From Atopobium sp. UBA6362 (lineage in GTDB: Bacteria > Actinomycetota > Coriobacteriia > Coriobacteriales > Atopobiaceae), in NCBI GenBank assembly GCA_002440065.1, contig DJRK01000022.1:761-6435 (forward strand): a stretch of DNA of 5,675 nt, read 5' to 3'. The translations under genes and the position numbers were made by a program. Positions 4,399-5,675 of this stretch are shown piece by piece. Position 1 is the stretch's first letter; each line of letters starts with the position of its first letter. The notes under the pieces were generated by a model, which was not told the DNA's origin, searched no databases, and worked only from the letters and a program-made list of their open reading frames with translations.

Positions 4399-5382
4399 AT
4401 GAGCGATTTCCTTAACCGCATGAAAGAGGCCGCCAAGGCCGAGAAGAAGACCATCGTCCTTCCCGAAGGCGAGGATCCCCGCACCATCGAGGCCGCCAAG
4501 AAGATCATCGACGAGGGCCTCGCGAACCTCGTGATCCTAGGCGACCCCGCGCAGGTCGACGTCCCGGGCGCGACCGTGATCGACCCCCGCACCGCCGAGA
4601 AGAAGCAGGCCTACGCCGAGAAGTTCGCCGAGCTCCGCAAGAAGAAGGGCGTCACCCTGCCCGAGGCCCTCGAGCAGATGAACGACGCCACCTACTTCGG
4701 CACCATGATGGTCAAGATGGGCGACGCCGACGGCCTCGTCTCCGGCGCGTGCCACTCCACCGCCAACACCCTGCGCCCCGCCCTGCAGATCCTGAAGACC
4801 GCCCCGGGCACCAAGCTCGTCTCCGCGTTCTTCATCATGTGCACCAAGAGCACCTACGGCGCGGACGGCACCCTGCTCTTCGCCGACTGCGGCCTGAACA
4901 TCGACCCGAACGCCGACGAGCTCTCCGAGATCGCCCTCGCGTCCGCCGAGTCCTGGAAGGCCTTCATGCCCGGCATCGAGCCTAAGGTCGCCATGCTCTC
5001 CTTCTCCACGATGGGCTCCGCCAAGGGCGACGTGCCCACCAAGGTCCAGGAGGCCGTGAAGCTCGCCAACGAGAAGAACCCCGAGCTCGCGCTCGACGGC
5101 GACCTGCAGCTCGACGCCGCCCTCGTCCAGTCCGTCGCCGACCTCAAGGCCCCCGGCTCCAAGGTCGCCGGCAACGCGAACATCCTCGTCTTCCCCGACC
5201 TCGAGGCGGGCAACATCGGCTACAAGCTCGTCCAGCGCTTCGCCGGCGCCGAGGCCTACGGCCCGGTGCTCCAAGGCATCGCCAAGCCGGTCAACGACCT
5301 GTCCCGCGGCTGCTCCGCCGACGACATCGTGGGCGTCGTGGCCATCACCGCCGTCCAGGCCCAGATGGCCGAGCAGAACTAG
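4399..5382 (+). CDS. pta: Phosphate acetyltransferase
   Basis: This enzyme converts acetyl-CoA and phosphate to acetyl phosphate and CoA in the cytosol; acetate kinase then makes ATP and acetate, a main energy route in fermenting anaerobes. The 327-residue product matches the short, single-domain Pta form (about 325-335) without the N-terminal extension of E. coli Pta. Visible motifs are VLPEGEDPRT (20-29), GDADGLVSGACHSTANTLRP (108-127), LSFSTMGSAKGD (200-211), DGDLQLDAA (233-241), NILVFPDLEAGNIGYKLVQR (261-280) and GPVLQGIAKPVNDLSRGCS (288-306). Ser302, Arg303 and Asp309 correspond in spacing to the catalytic Ser309, Arg310 and Asp316 of the Methanosarcina enzyme. The start at 4399 is set by GGAGGAG. 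It is transcribed alone and divergently from glf, and hairpins follow it. Acetate kinase, often adjacent, does not begin within 290 bp. Confidence 0.96.
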   Translation: MSDFLNRMKEAAKAEKKTIVLPEGEDPRTIEAAKKIIDEGLANLVILGDPAQVDVPGATVIDPRTAEKKQAYAEKFAELRKKKGVTLPEALEQMNDATYFGTMMVKMGDADGLVSGACHSTANTLRPALQILKTAPGTKLVSAFFIMCTKSTYGADGTLLFADCGLNIDPNADELSEIALASAESWKAFMPGIEPKVAMLSFSTMGSAKGDVPTKVQEAVKLANEKNPELALDGDLQLDAALVQSVADLKAPGSKVAGNANILVFPDLEAGNIGYKLVQRFAGAEAYGPVLQGIAKPVNDLSRGCSADDIVGVVAITAVQAQMAEQN

Positions 5383-5422
5383 TTCACCCGTCGAACACGA
5401 GGCTCAACCAGCACCGAGCCCG

Positions 5423-5483
5423 CAATGAACCGCAAAGGCCGGGGTACTTCGCAAGAAGTACCCCGGCCTTCCAATGACCCGCA
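5423..5483. repeat. 12-bp direct repeats flanking the first hairpin after pta
   Basis: CAATGAACCGCA (5423-5434) and CAATGACCCGCA (5472-5483) match at 11 of 12 positions and border the 36-nt hairpin exactly on the left and with one extra base on the right. A shorter CAATGA (5512-5517) also precedes the second hairpin. This could reflect duplication of a terminator unit or a small target-site duplication; it may also be chance. Confidence 0.5.
5435..5470 (+). terminator. Strong hairpin after pta, probable terminator
   Basis: A perfect 16-bp stem (5435-5450 with 5455-5470) is capped by GCAA, a GNRA-type tetraloop on the plus transcript. It lies 52 nt after the pta stop. The right arm ends in CCTT followed by CCAATG, so the U-tract is minimal. 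On the minus strand the stem also ends in TT, so it may serve in both directions. Confidence 0.7.
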
Positions 5484-5521
5484 TAATTCCAGTCGGCCAG
5501 CGAGAAGACATCAATGAGGCA

Positions 5522-5555
5522 GGGTTTGGTTACTTCGCCAGAAGTGACCAAACCC
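5522..5555 (+). terminator. Second, related hairpin after pta
   Basis: Arms 5522-5536 and 5541-5555 pair over 15 bp with one G-U wobble (5531/5546) around GCCA. Its core, ACTTCGCCAGAAGT, differs by one base from ACTTCGCAAGAAGT in the previous hairpin, while the lower stems differ. No U-tract follows on the plus strand. It is probably a backup terminator or a repeat family member. Confidence 0.55.
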
Positions 5556-5602
5556 GGCCCTCCCCTTCCAGCTCGAGATCGGCTCGCGAAGCCGCTCTGC
5601 AG

Positions 5603-5660
5603 CCGAAGCCTCCCGAGGTGCCGCTACGGGACGAAACCGAGTCCTGGTCGGAAGCTTCGG
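5603..5660 (-). other. Imperfect fold-back near right edge
   Basis: Arms 5603-5613 and 5650-5660 pair at 10 of 11 positions. The odd pair is C-A in a plus transcript but G-U in a minus transcript, which slightly favours a minus-strand RNA. The interior can pair GGAC (5629-5632) with GTCC (5641-5644). A further small hairpin, CGGCT/AGCCG (5580-5594), precedes it. I found no coding frame worth reporting between 5383 and 5675; this stretch appears to be a terminator-rich spacer, perhaps between convergent genes. Confidence 0.35.
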
Positions 5661-5663
5661 AAA

Positions 5664-5675
5664 GGGGCCGGCCCC
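5664..5675. repeat. GC palindrome cut by the window edge
   Basis: GGGGCCGGCCCC is a perfect 12-bp palindrome ending at the last base. On the minus strand it is followed by TTT, like the final arm of an intrinsic terminator for a gene entering from the right, but the rest is outside the window. Confidence 0.3.

Noticed and set aside
4537..5274. 245-codon minus-strand open frame opposite pta
   Set aside because: Gly/Val/Leu/Glu-rich antisense translation of a conserved enzyme, without an SD.
5580..5675. Possible tRNA or small RNA gene near the right edge
   Set aside because: The fold-backs lack a cloverleaf, a T-loop sequence and a CCA-like end; only generic hairpins can be supported.

Overview
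The window is GC-rich bacterial DNA, about 5.7 kb. It carries four complete genes and one truncated gene, all of familiar families. High GC, long open antisense frames caused by strong third-position G/C bias, good Shine-Dalgarno (SD) sequences, a B. subtilis-like PNPase loop, and a galactofuranose-type gene pair next to housekeeping genes all fit an anaerobic actinomycete, most likely class Coriobacteriia (Olsenella/Collinsella/Atopobium group). That placement is an inference from style, not a database match.

Layout: positions 1-4205 are coded on the minus strand. Reading that strand from right to left, the order is glf (UDP-galactopyranose mutase, 4205-3003), a hairpin terminator, a family 2 glycosyltransferase (2930-1887), a large nested inverted repeat (1902-1740), the rpsO promoter region and structured leader (about 1698-1569), rpsO (ribosomal protein S15, 1568-1293), four consecutive hairpins (1274-1171), and pnp (polynucleotide phosphorylase, 1152 to beyond position 1, so the 3' half is missing). 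Divergently, pta (phosphate acetyltransferase, 4399-5382) reads on the plus strand from a promoter at 4283-4309. It is followed by about 290 bp without a gene that holds several strong hairpins.

How the genes work together: rpsO-pnp is the classic ribosome/RNA-decay pair, and here every leader and spacer is heavily structured. glf and the glycosyltransferase probably act in sequence, one making UDP-galactofuranose and the other transferring a sugar onto a cell-surface glycan. pta belongs to acetate/ATP production from acetyl-CoA; no acetate kinase gene is visible within the window.

I see no CRISPR array, transposase, phage gene, rRNA or tRNA. The points most worth a second look are in RNA/DNA structure rather than proteins: (1) the rpsO leader can fold so that its SD is buried in a 12-bp stem ending at the AUG, a candidate S15 autoregulatory element; (2) two nearly concentric inverted repeats enclose the end of the glycosyltransferase gene; (3) there are four tandem hairpins between rpsO and pnp; (4) two related hairpins with a shared core and flanking repeats lie after pta.
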